NCBI RefSeq assembly: GCF_000633935.1
Contig: NZ_KK214998.1
Span: 345,946 to 409,945 of the forward strand
Direction: 5' to 3'
Origin: Ectothiorhodospira haloalkaliphila ATCC 51935
Lineage (GTDB): Bacteria; Pseudomonadota; Gammaproteobacteria; Ectothiorhodospirales; Ectothiorhodospiraceae
Length of the DNA stretch: 64,000 nt
Shown in pieces: positions 55,529 to 63,322 of this stretch. The notes beneath the pieces are model-generated. The model was not told the origin of the DNA, ran no database searches, and saw nothing but the letters and a program-made list of their open reading frames with translations. The stretch's first letter is position 1; every line of letters starts with the position of its first letter. Made by a program: the position numbers and the translations under genes.

Positions 55529-56170
55529 ATGCGCCGACTCTCTCCCACCGATCGCCTGCTCTCGGCCTGTGACGAGGCCTTGTGCACCTTGTTTGGTCGC
55601 CCCCGGGCCACCGAACGGCCCGACCCGGCCGAGCTCATGCCCGAGCCGGACCTGGATGACAACGCCCGGGCGCTGTCGGCCCGCCTGATGCGCGTGAACC
55701 ACGCCGGGGAGGTGGCTGCCCAGGGTCTATACCAGGGCCAGGCCCTCACCGCCCGTCGTGAGGAAGTGCGCGAACGCATGGAACGCTCCGCCCGGGAGGA
55801 GAACGACCACCTGGCCTGGTGCGCCAATCGACTGCGGGTGCTGGACGGTCACACCAGCGTGCTCAACCCCCTGTGGTATGCCGGCTCCTTCACCCTGGGT
55901 GCCCTGGCCGGGGCAGCGGGGGACAAGTGGAGTCTCGGCTTCGTCAATGAGACCGAGCAGCAGGTGGTACGTCACCTGGATGACCACCTGGGGCGTATCG
56001 TTGTCGAGGACGGACCCACCCGCGCCGTGCTCGAACAGATGAAGATCGACGAGGCCCACCACGGCGAACTGGCCATGTCCCTGGGGGGCGCAGAACTGCC
56101 CTGGCCGGTGCGGCGAGTGATGATGCCAGCGGTGTCCAAGGTCATGACCCGCATCGCATATTGGGTTTGA
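55529..56170 (+). CDS. coq7: 3-demethoxyubiquinol 3-hydroxylase Coq7
   Basis: 213 residues, a di-iron ferritin-like hydroxylase that performs a late ring hydroxylation in ubiquinone synthesis. The ligand helices are seen as VNHAGEVAAQGLYQGQ (Glu61), EENDHLAWC (Glu91, His94), VNETEQQVVRHLDDH, and IDEAHHGELAM. ATG 55529 matches the family; the ORF upstream runs through the REP element. It implies an aerobic ubiquinone pathway, fitting a quinone-linked SoeABC. Confidence 0.93.
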   Translation: MRRLSPTDRLLSACDEALCTLFGRPRATERPDPAELMPEPDLDDNARALSARLMRVNHAGEVAAQGLYQGQALTARREEVRERMERSAREENDHLAWCANRLRVLDGHTSVLNPLWYAGSFTLGALAGAAGDKWSLGFVNETEQQVVRHLDDHLGRIVVEDGPTRAVLEQMKIDEAHHGELAMSLGGAELPWPVRRVMMPAVSKVMTRIAYWV

Positions 56171-56244
56171 GGCTTGAAACCCATTGCGGATATGGCTAAA
56201 CTTCCGCGCTTTCCGTAATTCAAGACCACCCTGGAGTTCAGGCA

Positions 56245-56673
56245 ATGAAGACCTTTAGCGCCAAGCCCGCTGAAGTCAACCGCGATTGGTACGTGGTGGA
56301 CGCCTCCGGCAAGACCCTGGGCAGGCTCGCCACCGAACTGGCTCGTCGCCTGCGTGGCAAGCACAAGCCCGAGTACACCCCCCACGTGGATACCGGTGAC
56401 TACATCGTGGTTGTCAATGCCTCCAAGGTGCGCCTGAGCGGCAACAAAGACTCCGACAAGATGTACTATCATCACACGGGTTACGTCGGGCACATGAAGT
56501 CCGCCAGCGCCCAGCAGATCCGGGACACCCACCCCGAGCGGCTGATCGAGATCGCCGTGAAGGGCATGCTGCCCAAGAACCCTTTGGGTCGGGCCATGTT
56601 CAAGAAGCTGAAGGTCTACGGCGGCAGCGAACATCGCCACACCGCCCAGCAGCCGCAGCCGCTGGACATCTGA
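56245..56673 (+). CDS. rplM: 50S ribosomal protein L13
   Basis: 142 residues, the E. coli length. [20 protein letters not shown], then [12 protein letters not shown] and [13 protein letters not shown], are characteristic. It is paired with rpsI, as in nearly all bacteria. CTGGAGTTCAGGCA precedes the ATG. Confidence 0.98.
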   Translation: MKTFSAKPAEVNRDWYVVDASGKTLGRLATELARRLRGKHKPEYTPHVDTGDYIVVVNASKVRLSGNKDSDKMYYHHTGYVGHMKSASAQQIRDTHPERLIEIAVKGMLPKNPLGRAMFKKLKVYGGSEHRHTAQQPQPLDI

Positions 56674-56731
56674 ATCAATTCCCAGTGCGCCGCCAACGCG
56701 GCGCCGGACAGCACACAGAGCAGGTCAAGTC

Positions 56732-57124
56732 ATGGCAACAACCCAGAACTACGGAACCGGACGCCGCAAAGAGGCCTCTGCGCGTGTTTTCCTGCGCCCG
56801 GGCAAGGGTGACATCGTCGTCAACAAGAAGCCGCTGGAAGAGTTCTTCGGCCGGGAAACCTCCCGTATGGTGGTGCGCCAGCCGCTGGAAGTCTCCGAAA
56901 ACCTGAACCGCTTCGACGTGGTCGCCACGGTGTCCGGCGGCGGCGCCAACGGTCAGGCCGGCGCCATCCGTCTGGGCATCGCCCGTGCCCTGGTGGAGTA
57001 TGACGAAAACCTGCGCGGCAAGATGCGCGAATTCGGCTACCTGACCCGCGACGCCCGTGAGGTGGAGCGCAAGAAGGTCGGCCTGCGCAAGGCCCGCCGC
57101 GCCACGCAGTACAGCAAGCGCTAA
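56732..57124 (+). CDS. rpsI: 30S ribosomal protein S9
   Basis: 130 residues. [20 protein letters not shown] opens it, [19 protein letters not shown] lies in the middle, and the C-terminal tail ends in the RRATQYSKR that reaches the P site. It is the last gene before the tRNA, with a hairpin between. Confidence 0.98.
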   Translation: MATTQNYGTGRRKEASARVFLRPGKGDIVVNKKPLEEFFGRETSRMVVRQPLEVSENLNRFDVVATVSGGGANGQAGAIRLGIARALVEYDENLRGKMREFGYLTRDAREVERKKVGLRKARRATQYSKR

Positions 57125-57143
57125 GCGTTTCTCTGGCTGCCCG

Positions 57144-57175
57144 GGATCGGCGCTTGAATTGTCAGGCGCCGATCC
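57144..57175 (+). terminator. 10-bp hairpin after rpsI
   Basis: GGATCGGCGC and GCGCCGATCC pair perfectly around a 12-base loop, 20 bases after the rpsI stop. There is no long T-run, yet the position suits an operon end. Confidence 0.6.
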
Positions 57176-57196
57176 TGTAGCGTTACCCATATCCCT

Positions 57197-57270
57197 TGGG
57201 GGATCGTCTAGCGGTAGGACTACGGACTCTGACTCCGTCAACCCAGGTTCGAATCCTGGTCCCCCAGCCA
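57197..57270 (+). tRNA. tRNA-Gln (CUG)
   Basis: Cloverleaf by eye: acceptor TGGGGGA with TCCCCCA and encoded CCA; anticodon stem ACGGA/TCCGT with loop CTCTGAC (anticodon CTG); T arm CCAGG-TTCGAAT-CCTGG. It reads CAG. Its 3' end is a possible phage attachment site, since phage genes begin just downstream. Confidence 0.95.
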
Positions 57271-57382
57271 TACAAATCAGCGACTTGCAGCCCGCCAGGG
57301 CGGATAAGCAAAGATCCATGTAATCGCTGAGTAATCGTCTGGCGGCGCCTTTGCCTCAATTCAACTTGAGGAGGCGCCAGCC

Positions 57383-57742
57383 ATGACGACACCAAACACC
57401 ATCCCCAGCATTGAACAGCATCCCCGAGGATCCCGGGAACGTCTGCGCGCCATCGTCGCGCTCACCCGCCAGCGCCGGGAGACTGCCCACCAGATCCGGG
57501 CGGAAGTCCAGGGGGGTGATCCCGGGATTGCCGACCTGGCACAGACCATGTGGGAGATTGACCCCATCAAGCTCTCCCCTGCCGACCTGGACCGCATCAA
57601 CGCGGCGGCGGTGAACCTCCTTCACGAATCCATCCCCGAGATGAATCGGCACCAGCTCAACACGCTGGCCGATGATTTGGACGCGCTCGCCAGATCGGTT
57701 GAGCGGCGGCTTGTTGAAGTTGAACAGGGGGTGTCGGCATGA
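57383..57742 (+). CDS. Hypothetical island protein
   Basis: 119 residues, all helical in appearance and charged (LRAIVALTRQRRETAHQIRA, later MNRHQLNTLADDLDALARSV). I do not recognise it. It could be a coiled-coil accessory protein. GAGGAG lies nine bases before the ATG. Its stop overlaps the next start as ATGA. Confidence 0.65.
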   Translation: MTTPNTIPSIEQHPRGSRERLRAIVALTRQRRETAHQIRAEVQGGDPGIADLAQTMWEIDPIKLSPADLDRINAAAVNLLHESIPEMNRHQLNTLADDLDALARSVERRLVEVEQGVSA

Positions 57743-58152
57743 GCAAGGAACAGGACGCCATCCACGCGAAGATATACGGCGCCACGGGCAAGCTCTCGGC
57801 GGTTGCCGATATGCTCAGATCCGCCAATGAACTCCCGGATGATGCATTGCCCAGCGTGGCCGAGATCATCCTGGGGTTGGCCGATGAACTCAACGGGCTT
57901 GGCGCTGATGTCGAATTGATGTGGGCCAGCACCAGCCAGCCCGATGGTCGGTCATGGGAGAGCCTGGCCCGGGAATCGGCGGCCACCCTGGATGAACTGG
58001 GCGTGATCGCTGAACAGGTGCGGACGCAGCTTTGGGCGGTGGTTCAGCTCATGGACGGTGACGAGTCTCACCACCTGCGGCCCCTGGCGGTCATCGCGCT
58101 TGATCGGGCGGAAGACGCAGCCCGGATCATCCAGGATGGGATGAAAGACTGA
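57739..58152 (+). CDS. Hypothetical island protein
   Basis: 137 residues, acidic and helical (LSAVADMLRSANELPDDALP, then ESLARESAATLDELGVIAEQ). No motif is recognised. Coupled to the previous gene by ATGA and followed by an intrinsic terminator, so the two form a small operon next to the tRNA. Confidence 0.65.
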   Translation: MSKEQDAIHAKIYGATGKLSAVADMLRSANELPDDALPSVAEIILGLADELNGLGADVELMWASTSQPDGRSWESLARESAATLDELGVIAEQVRTQLWAVVQLMDGDESHHLRPLAVIALDRAEDAARIIQDGMKD

Positions 58153-58176
58153 TCCCGGAAACCACGCATCATTCGG

Positions 58177-58205
58177 CCCTGGGTTCACGCTCAGGGTCTT
58201 TTTTT
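58177..58205 (+). terminator. Intrinsic terminator of the small + strand operon
   Basis: CCCTGGGT with GCTCAGGG pairs with a four-base loop (two G-T pairs) and is followed by TC and seven Ts. Confidence 0.75.
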
Positions 58206-58210
58206 GGACG

Positions 58211-58235
58211 AAAAAAGCCCCGGCAGTGCCAGGGC
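58211..58235 (-). terminator. Intrinsic terminator of the - strand phage array
   Basis: On the - strand, GCCCTGG and CCGGGGC pair (one T-G pair) and are followed by six Ts. It lies back to back with the + strand terminator. Between here and 58465 nothing convincing is coded. Confidence 0.7.
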
Positions 58236-58464
58236 AATGCCGCTTGCTTCCCCGGGGTGCGACGTACCCCGTTCCGATTTCCCGGCCTGGTTCGGACTAC
58301 CAGGCACCGGCCATAAGGCCCCGGGTGAGGATCAGCCTGCATCGTGTGACGCGCATGGAGTACACGCCTCCGGTGATGCCCCTGGGCAGTGCCCAGCCGG
58401 TGGCCAGTCATTGCAGATCCCGGGTGGCCTATGACCGGCCTTCCTCAGCCACCCGGGCGATGAT

Positions 58465-58908
58465 TCAGATTTCAGACTCGGCCCTTTCCAGGGCTTCCGG
58501 TTCGGGCACGACTGCGGGCAGTCCATCAAGAAAATCCTCGGGCGGATGGGCCGGGTAGCTGCCGAGGGCCTGAACGGCCTCATGCACGGCGCCATCAAGC
58601 CCGTGAGGGGCATCGTCCCGGCAGTAGCAGCACCACCGATAACGGGCCAGCACCTCCAAGGCCTCCCTGATCCCTGCCTTTTCCTCATGCATGCGCTCGG
58701 TCCAGTAGACGCGGTGGGCCTCCTGGGCGTCGTGGTAGGCGCTTTCCAGCTTCGACTCCAGGCCTTCGGCGGCCTGCCGTGCCTTCGTCATCTGGTCGGG
58801 CGTACCATCGGCCCGGGTGGCTGCCAGCTTGTCCAGGGCCTTGCTCAGATCCGCATCCAGCTTGTCGAGCCGCTTCAGGGCCGCTTCCAAGGATTTACGG
58901 TCAGGCAT
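58465..58908 (-). CDS. Hypothetical coiled-coil phage protein
   Basis: 147 residues. The first 75 are heptad-like and Lys/Glu/Leu rich (LEAALKRLDKLDADLSKALD), a likely coiled coil. A Cys pair (RWCCYC) sits mid-protein. The place just after the capsid gene and the ATGA overlap suggest a head-associated or scaffold-type role; this is inference. The chosen ATG is 58908. Confidence 0.6.
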   Translation of the reverse strand: MPDRKSLEAALKRLDKLDADLSKALDKLAATRADGTPDQMTKARQAAEGLESKLESAYHDAQEAHRVYWTERMHEEKAGIREALEVLARYRWCCYCRDDAPHGLDGAVHEAVQALGSYPAHPPEDFLDGLPAVVPEPEALERAESEI

Positions 58909-59981
58909 CACTCACCACCTCGGATAGCCAGGCGCGACACCATGCCGACACCCAGATCAGCCAGGAACTTGAGCGCGATACCATCAAATCGGTCACTGGG
59001 CAGGCGGGTAGGGCCAACGGTGATCGGCCAACCGCGATCGTTCATGCTGAGCACGGCCACGACCGGGAACACGGTCGGGTCCGGCAGCAGATACCAGCGG
59101 CCCGCAGGCAGGTGGGGCGTTGCCGTGACGCTGACACCCGCGCCGGTTTCGGTGACGAGCTGGCGTCCGTTGTACTCCAGGCCGGCAGTGTGCAGAAGCT
59201 CGTTCGCCTCCAGCTCGGACGCGGCACTGACGACCAGGTGCCTGGCGGTCATGTTGGCCGGCTCAGCCTTGCGGCCAAGGTTGATTTTCATGGTGCGCAG
59301 GGCGGCCATTGCCTGGGAAAGTCCGGCCTTGGTCAGGGCGGATTCAACGCGGTTGCCATGATCGGCATGGAACACGGGCTCACCATCGGCCAGGGTGTCG
59401 GTGTTCTCCAATGCGTCATAGACCATGCGGCCCTCCAGTCTGCCGGCAGATCCACCCAATGCTGAAAAGGCCTCGGCCAGGGTGTCCCACTGATCGTTGA
59501 CGATCACGCGGCGCGACACCTTCAGGGCGGTGCCGAAACTGCGCAGCTTCAAAACCTCGCCGCGATTGATCCGCAATTCGTCATGGCGAACCTCGGAAAG
59601 CTCGGCCTGCTCATGCAGACCATCACCCAGATCAGCGGTCGGCAATTCGACCGGGCGGAAGTCGGGCGCATTCTTGCGGGCGCAGAATCGGCGGTGCTCG
59701 GTGCCGACATCAAACTGCCGAACCATCAGGCGTTCGAGAGCCCTGGACATGCCCATCAAGTAGTCGGTGGAGAGCATTCCCATGCTCATCACGGCGTGAT
59801 CTGACGCCGGGCGTGGTCTGCCATCACGGGCAATGACAAGCTCCCCGGTCAGCCGGGCAAGCTCCGCTAGGTCCATGCGGGCGCAGGCGTCAGAATCAGG
59901 ATGGGCAGCGGTCGGGTTGATGCCTGAGCGCTTCAACAATCCATCAGGCAAGGCGTCCAGGGCGGCGATCGGGTCGAGCAT
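58908..59981 (-). CDS. Phage major capsid protein
   Basis: 357 residues from ATG 59981, which has GGAG nine bases upstream. The pattern is that of the capsid half of ClpP-MCP fusion proteins and Mu gpT-like subunits: MSTDYL-type opening (GMLSTDYLMGMSRALERLMV), FCARKNAPDFRPVELPTADL, VLKLRSFGTALKVSRRVIVN (the turn before the E loop) and DGEPVFHADHGN. The N-terminal ~110 residues resemble the segment just before the capsid domain in those fusions, but there is no protease domain and no protease gene nearby. So either a helper supplies the protease or the head is not processed. Confidence 0.75.
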   Translation of the reverse strand: MLDPIAALDALPDGLLKRSGINPTAAHPDSDACARMDLAELARLTGELVIARDGRPRPASDHAVMSMGMLSTDYLMGMSRALERLMVRQFDVGTEHRRFCARKNAPDFRPVELPTADLGDGLHEQAELSEVRHDELRINRGEVLKLRSFGTALKVSRRVIVNDQWDTLAEAFSALGGSAGRLEGRMVYDALENTDTLADGEPVFHADHGNRVESALTKAGLSQAMAALRTMKINLGRKAEPANMTARHLVVSAASELEANELLHTAGLEYNGRQLVTETGAGVSVTATPHLPAGRWYLLPDPTVFPVVAVLSMNDRGWPITVGPTRLPSDRFDGIALKFLADLGVGMVSRLAIRGGE

Positions 59982-60051
59982 GTTGTGGTTCTCCGGTATC
60001 TGTTTGTCCATACAGTACCGGGTGGCCACTGACAGGGCGCGGGATGGTTTG

Positions 60052-60420
60052 TCAGTCGCGGATCAGCTCATAGAGTCGGCGGCGGGATCTCAGGGGGCGG
60101 GCTCCAGATTGCCAGGCGTCCCACAGGTGCCGGTCCACGGGGCTGGCCGGGGGTTGGTCACGATACCGGGGCAAGACTCGGGCCTCGAATCGGGCTACGG
60201 AAGCGGCCAGGCGTCCGGCCTGGGTCCAGGGGGTAGAGCCACCCACTGCCTCAGCGGCCCGGAGCAAGGCGGCATTGCGGCGGCGCACACGCTCAAATCC
60301 AGCCAGGTGGAAGCCATCCCCTCGGCGGTAGCGCTTCAGGGCCTTGAGCAGTTCATCACGGTCGGCCCCGGGCAATGGCTGGCCAGCCTCCAGGGCGGCG
60401 ATGACCTCAGTCAAAGCCAT
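60052..60420 (-). CDS. Hypothetical phage protein
   Basis: 122 residues, very basic (many Arg: LKALKRYRRGDGFHLAGFER, VRRRNAALLRAAEAV, SRRRLYELIRD). No family recognised; nucleic-acid binding is possible. Its start overlaps the stop of the Mor-like gene by ten bases. Confidence 0.6.
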   Translation of the reverse strand: MALTEVIAALEAGQPLPGADRDELLKALKRYRRGDGFHLAGFERVRRRNAALLRAAEAVGGSTPWTQAGRLAASVARFEARVLPRYRDQPPASPVDRHLWDAWQSGARPLRSRRRLYELIRD

Positions 60421-60728
60421 GTGTCGGTGCGCTCCAGGCCGCGACGTGGGCGGGGACTCTCCAGGTTGCGGCGGCGGGTTTCACTGATCCAGCGGTAAAC
60501 GGTCGAGACGTGGACCTCCACCTGGTCGGCTGCCTCCTTCACGGTGGCACCTTGTCGGATCAGTGCCAGGGCATGTTGACGCCTTTCGTTGACCTGACGG
60601 AGATAGATTTTCTCGCCTGCCCAGCGGCTGCGGATGCTGGAGACGATGGCGCTGGCCACCTGAGAGGCATCAGGCCGGTCAGGCAGGTGCCGGGTGATCT
60701 GCTTTTTCAGATCCGCCAGGAAGTCCAT
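60411..60728 (-). CDS. Mor-like HTH transcription regulator
   Basis: 105 residues. WAGEKIYLRQVNERRQHALA, then LIRQGATVKEAADQVEVHVS, TVYRWISE, fits the Mor/C activator family of Mu-like phages, including the basic C-terminal HTH. In Mu, Mor switches on middle and late genes; here it may drive the array. I chose ATG 60728 inside an ATGA overlap with the terminase gene. Confidence 0.65.
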   Translation of the reverse strand: MDFLADLKKQITRHLPDRPDASQVASAIVSSIRSRWAGEKIYLRQVNERRQHALALIRQGATVKEAADQVEVHVSTVYRWISETRRRNLESPRPRRGLERTDTWL

Positions 60729-61255
60729 CAGCTCAAGCCCCTGAGTAACCATTCACGGGCGGCGGCATAGTCAGCAGGTGCGCCGGTGTCCAGGCTGGCC
60801 AGATCATCCGCCAGGGTGTTCATGGATTCGTGAACGATCGTCTCCACCACCTCGGCAGCTTCCCCGGTCATGCCGGTTTTGCGCTCCAGGGTGTCGGGCA
60901 GACTGAGCAGGTGTTGGGCGATGGCCGAGAAGGCCCGGGCGACGGTGCTCTGAACCTCATCAACCGGGATCAGCTCCCGGTCCCTGGTCTGGAGTTGGCG
61001 CCGCTTCAATTCCGAGTCGTACCACGCACGGCGATCGGTGGGGTTGAGCAGGCCCGGGTCCACCTCGTCACCTTCGGGCGTAGCTGCCGGCCTGGTCAGC
61101 GGGGGGAGAACATCGGTCAGGCGGTAGACCGGGTGACCGCGTTGATGGGCTGCCGGTTGCACTCCCTCGATACGGCGGAGAATGTAATCCCGGTCGAGGC
61201 CGGTCAGCTTGGACAGGGCGCGAATGGAAACGGTCGGGTATTGCTTCGCTGTCAT
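60728..61255 (-). CDS. Small terminase subunit (Nu1-like)
   Basis: 175 residues. An N-terminal winged-HTH (VSIRALSKLTGLDRDYILRR) that could recognise a packaging site. Then YDSELKRRQLQTRDRELIPV, DEVQSTVARAFSAIAQHLLS and LPDTLERKTG, the pattern of the DUF1441/Nu1 DNA-packaging family. Small subunits recognise DNA and recruit a large ATPase/nuclease subunit. No large subunit follows; two tiny genes and the capsid gene come next. AAGGA precedes ATG 61255. Confidence 0.75.
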   Translation of the reverse strand: MTAKQYPTVSIRALSKLTGLDRDYILRRIEGVQPAAHQRGHPVYRLTDVLPPLTRPAATPEGDEVDPGLLNPTDRRAWYDSELKRRQLQTRDRELIPVDEVQSTVARAFSAIAQHLLSLPDTLERKTGMTGEAAEVVETIVHESMNTLADDLASLDTGAPADYAAAREWLLRGLS

Positions 61256-61423
61256 GGTTTTCCTTGTCAATCAACGGGCTGGCGGTGGGGGTTAAGGGGG
61301 TCTGTAAACTCTGGAAACACGGGGTGCGAATTACCCGCGCCTGAGCCGTTTCCCCCAAGGACCCAAAGCGTTTTCCACACACCACACGCCACCTCGCCAC
61401 GCCTGCGCGCCGCTCTCGTGCGC

Positions 61424-61858
61424 TCAGCGTTCGTCCTGATGTGTGTGGTGATCGGCCATCCATTCCCGATCATCGCGAACGAACAGATCCTCAGCGGTGA
61501 TCCCGCGTTCCTCCAAGATGAACCTGATTTTCCTCAGCGCCTCCCGTTCGATCTGCTGCGCTCGCTGCCGGGATACTCCCAACGCCTGGCCGACTTCATC
61601 GAATGTGCATAGGGCTTCACCGGGGTTGAGTATCACGGCAGTCTCCAGGGGGCAGGGGGGGGGGCTCAGGTCGATGGCCTCAAGGGCCTGGCGATGGATC
61701 ACGCGCTGGCCGTTGATGATCCTGGTGGCCAGGGCGCCGGACTCAATCAGACGGGATAGCAAGGCCGGATCTTTCGCATGGGCCCGGGCCCGGTCGGTCG
61801 AGATGTAGATGGGGGGCGATACTCTCATCATGGGCCCCTGGTAGTGGGTGGACTCCAT
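61424..61858 (-). CDS. Sigma-70 region-4-like phage protein
   Basis: 144 residues. The C-terminal part LCTFDEVGQALGVSRQRAQQ, IEREALRKIRFIL is the region 4.2 HTH of sigma-70 factors (EVGxxLGVSRxRxxQIExxALxKLR). No region 2 is present, so it is not a complete sigma factor; it may bind -35-type DNA or modify RNA polymerase. The ATG at 61858 has GGAAAG upstream. Confidence 0.7.
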   Translation of the reverse strand: MESTHYQGPMMRVSPPIYISTDRARAHAKDPALLSRLIESGALATRIINGQRVIHRQALEAIDLSPPPCPLETAVILNPGEALCTFDEVGQALGVSRQRAQQIEREALRKIRFILEERGITAEDLFVRDDREWMADHHTHQDER

Positions 61859-61870
61859 TTTACTTTCCTA

Positions 61871-62341
61871 TCACAATCGTTGCACTGATTTGCTTTCCCT
61901 ATGTCGAGCCTTGAGGCTCAACGTGGGGCGCTTCCCGGTCGTTGCTGGAGCGGTTGCCTTTGGTGCTGGCTTGCGCCTCCCATTTCGCTTCTGCTGCTTT
62001 GCGCGCTTCCGGTCCTCCAGGATCTTCCCCCGGGCGTGTTGCTGCTGCTCTGCGGTGATGGCCTCGGCCTGACTGCCATCCAGGTTGACGCGATGGGAGC
62101 CATCGGCCACGGCGACGTGGTAGCTCAGGCGGTTGCACCATCCAGCGAATGCGGCCCTTACCGTGATGCCGCTGAATCCTGCCTCCCGAGCGACCTCCCT
62201 GATCTGCTTGTGAACGCCAACGGTCAGGGGCTTGGGCGGTTCGCTGAATGCCTGGGGCCATGTCGATTTCAGCCACTCCCGGCATTCCCGGATTCGCTGG
62301 CCCCGGGCCTGCTTTGCGGTCAATTCGGTTTCGTCGGTCAT
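61871..62341 (-). CDS. ProQ/FinO-domain RNA chaperone
   Basis: 156 residues. WLKSTWPQAFSEPPKPLTVG, VHKQIREVAREAGFSGITVR, WCNRLSYHVAVADG, HRVNLDGSQAEAITAEQQQH is a ProQ/FinO domain (PLTVGVHKQI, YHV, RVNLDG and the terminal EQQQHAR helix). A Lys/Arg-rich tail (KRAKQQKRNGRRKPAPKATA) probably adds RNA affinity. ProQ-family proteins stabilise or pair sRNAs. AAAGGAG precedes ATG 62341. Confidence 0.8.
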   Translation of the reverse strand: MTDETELTAKQARGQRIRECREWLKSTWPQAFSEPPKPLTVGVHKQIREVAREAGFSGITVRAAFAGWCNRLSYHVAVADGSHRVNLDGSQAEAITAEQQQHARGKILEDRKRAKQQKRNGRRKPAPKATAPATTGKRPTLSLKARHRESKSVQRL

Positions 62342-62436
62342 TACTGGACTCCTTTGCAGTTCTGGATGGCGTGGGGCGGGATTTCCACCCCATGCCTTAC
62401 CCTTGCATGGGTGCCGATCGTCGCTTAGACGCGCTC

Positions 62437-63136
62437 TCAGGCGGTCGGCCTTTCGCTGCTGATTGCTGGCCACCTCATGACCACCTGGCCATCCATCGTT
62501 TTGCCTCCCTTGCCTCGGACCGCTCCCCATTGCTTGAAGAAAAAGGCCACACCTTGCGCCTCACACTGGCGGCGGACGCTATAAGCCCACTCCGGCTTCA
62601 TCGGCCTTGCTCCTGCCCCTGATTCACCTCCAACGATGACCCAGTGGATGCCGGTCAAATCCAGTTCTCCCAGATCCTCCAGCAGCGGTTCCACGCTCAG
62701 GAATCGAACACGGGCGGGCACCTGGCGGAGATGGTCAATCCTGGGCAGTCCATGCTTTCGATCCTCCACGGTGACGCCAAGCCAGACATTCGGGTAACCG
62801 TCCTCCCAGTCGGGCGGCAGGCATTGCTTGATCCTGGGTGCCCGCTTGGTCAGTAGTTGCCAGTCCAGGGAGGGGGTGGCCCGGACAGCCTCCCACAGGC
62901 GATCACGCTGGCTTTCCGGTGCGTTCTTGTCGCACCAGTCGCACATGGACCCGCAGAACACGCGGTGACGCTCTCCGGCTTTCTTGGCCTTGCGGTTCCA
63001 GGTGCGAGGCTTTCCCCAGTTGGATTCGCTCAGGATCTTGGGCGGATCTTCCCAGTGGTTCCCACCAGTGCGGCGGTCGAGCGCGGCGGCGTAACAGTTG
63101 TCACAGCCTGGGGCCACGCGGGTGCAGCCCCACCAG
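62437..63136 (-). pseudogene. Phage Gp37/Gp68 (DUF5131) protein, 5' end interrupted by IS21 element
   Basis: The remaining 233 or so codons carry the DUF5131 landmarks: WWGCTRVAPGCDNCYA (Cys triplet), FCGSMCDWCD, VWLGVTVED and HWVIVGGESGAGARPM. The family is found in phages and may be a radical-SAM-like or nucleotide-modifying protein; activity is unproven. The normal N-terminus is missing: before the codon for WWGC, the sequence changes into the IS terminal repeats, so the open frame continuing to 63186 there is chimeric. The missing part should lie beyond the IS, outside the window. Confidence 0.7.
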
Positions 63137-63141
63137 GTGCG

Positions 63142-63233
63142 TATTCCGGAGCAAGGTTGCCACTGATTCCACGGCAAGCCTGCCACCCATTCCAGGGGAA
63201 AGCTGCCACTGATTCCACGGCAAGGCTGCCACC
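63142..63233 (+). repeat. Four tandem 23-bp repeats at the IS left end
   Basis: Each unit starts ATTCC and ends TGCCAC plus TG or CC: 63142-63164, 63165-63187, 63188-63210 and 63211-63233. Units 2 and 4 differ by one base. IS21-family ends carry repeated transposase-binding sites of this kind. Confidence 0.9.
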
Positions 63234-63322
63234 CAGGCAGAGGCGCTGAGTCGACTCATCGAAGTGTCCAGACGCGGGATAACTTACCGGTAGGCTGGTC
63301 CTTTCCATCCGGGGAAGGTCAG

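Larger units (their letters stand above)
57271..63136. mobile_element. Phage-derived island (satellite-like or decayed prophage)
   Basis: From the tRNA-Gln to the IS21 insertion, every gene is unknown or phage-like, including a small terminase subunit, a major capsid protein, a Mor-like regulator, a ProQ/FinO protein and DUF5131. The genes form two convergent units separated by back-to-back terminators. Large terminase, portal, protease, tail and lysis genes are absent, as is any integrase. The right boundary is masked by the IS, and the left is set at the tRNA end by inference only. Confidence 0.65.

Noticed and set aside
57250..57270. Duplicate of the tRNA-Gln 3' end as attR
   Set aside because: No second copy was seen within the window; any partner site would lie past the IS.
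58169..58411. 80-codon - strand ORF next to the island terminators
   Set aside because: It reads through both intrinsic terminators, has low-complexity composition and no ribosome-binding site.
61256..61423. Possible extra small gene between terminase and sigma-like genes
   Set aside because: Only a frame shared with the terminase shadow; no start with ribosome-binding site. A packaging (cos) site could lie here but none is identifiable by eye.
63142..63233. CRISPR-like short repeats
   Set aside because: The four 23-bp units are contiguous with no spacers and sit at an IS21 end.
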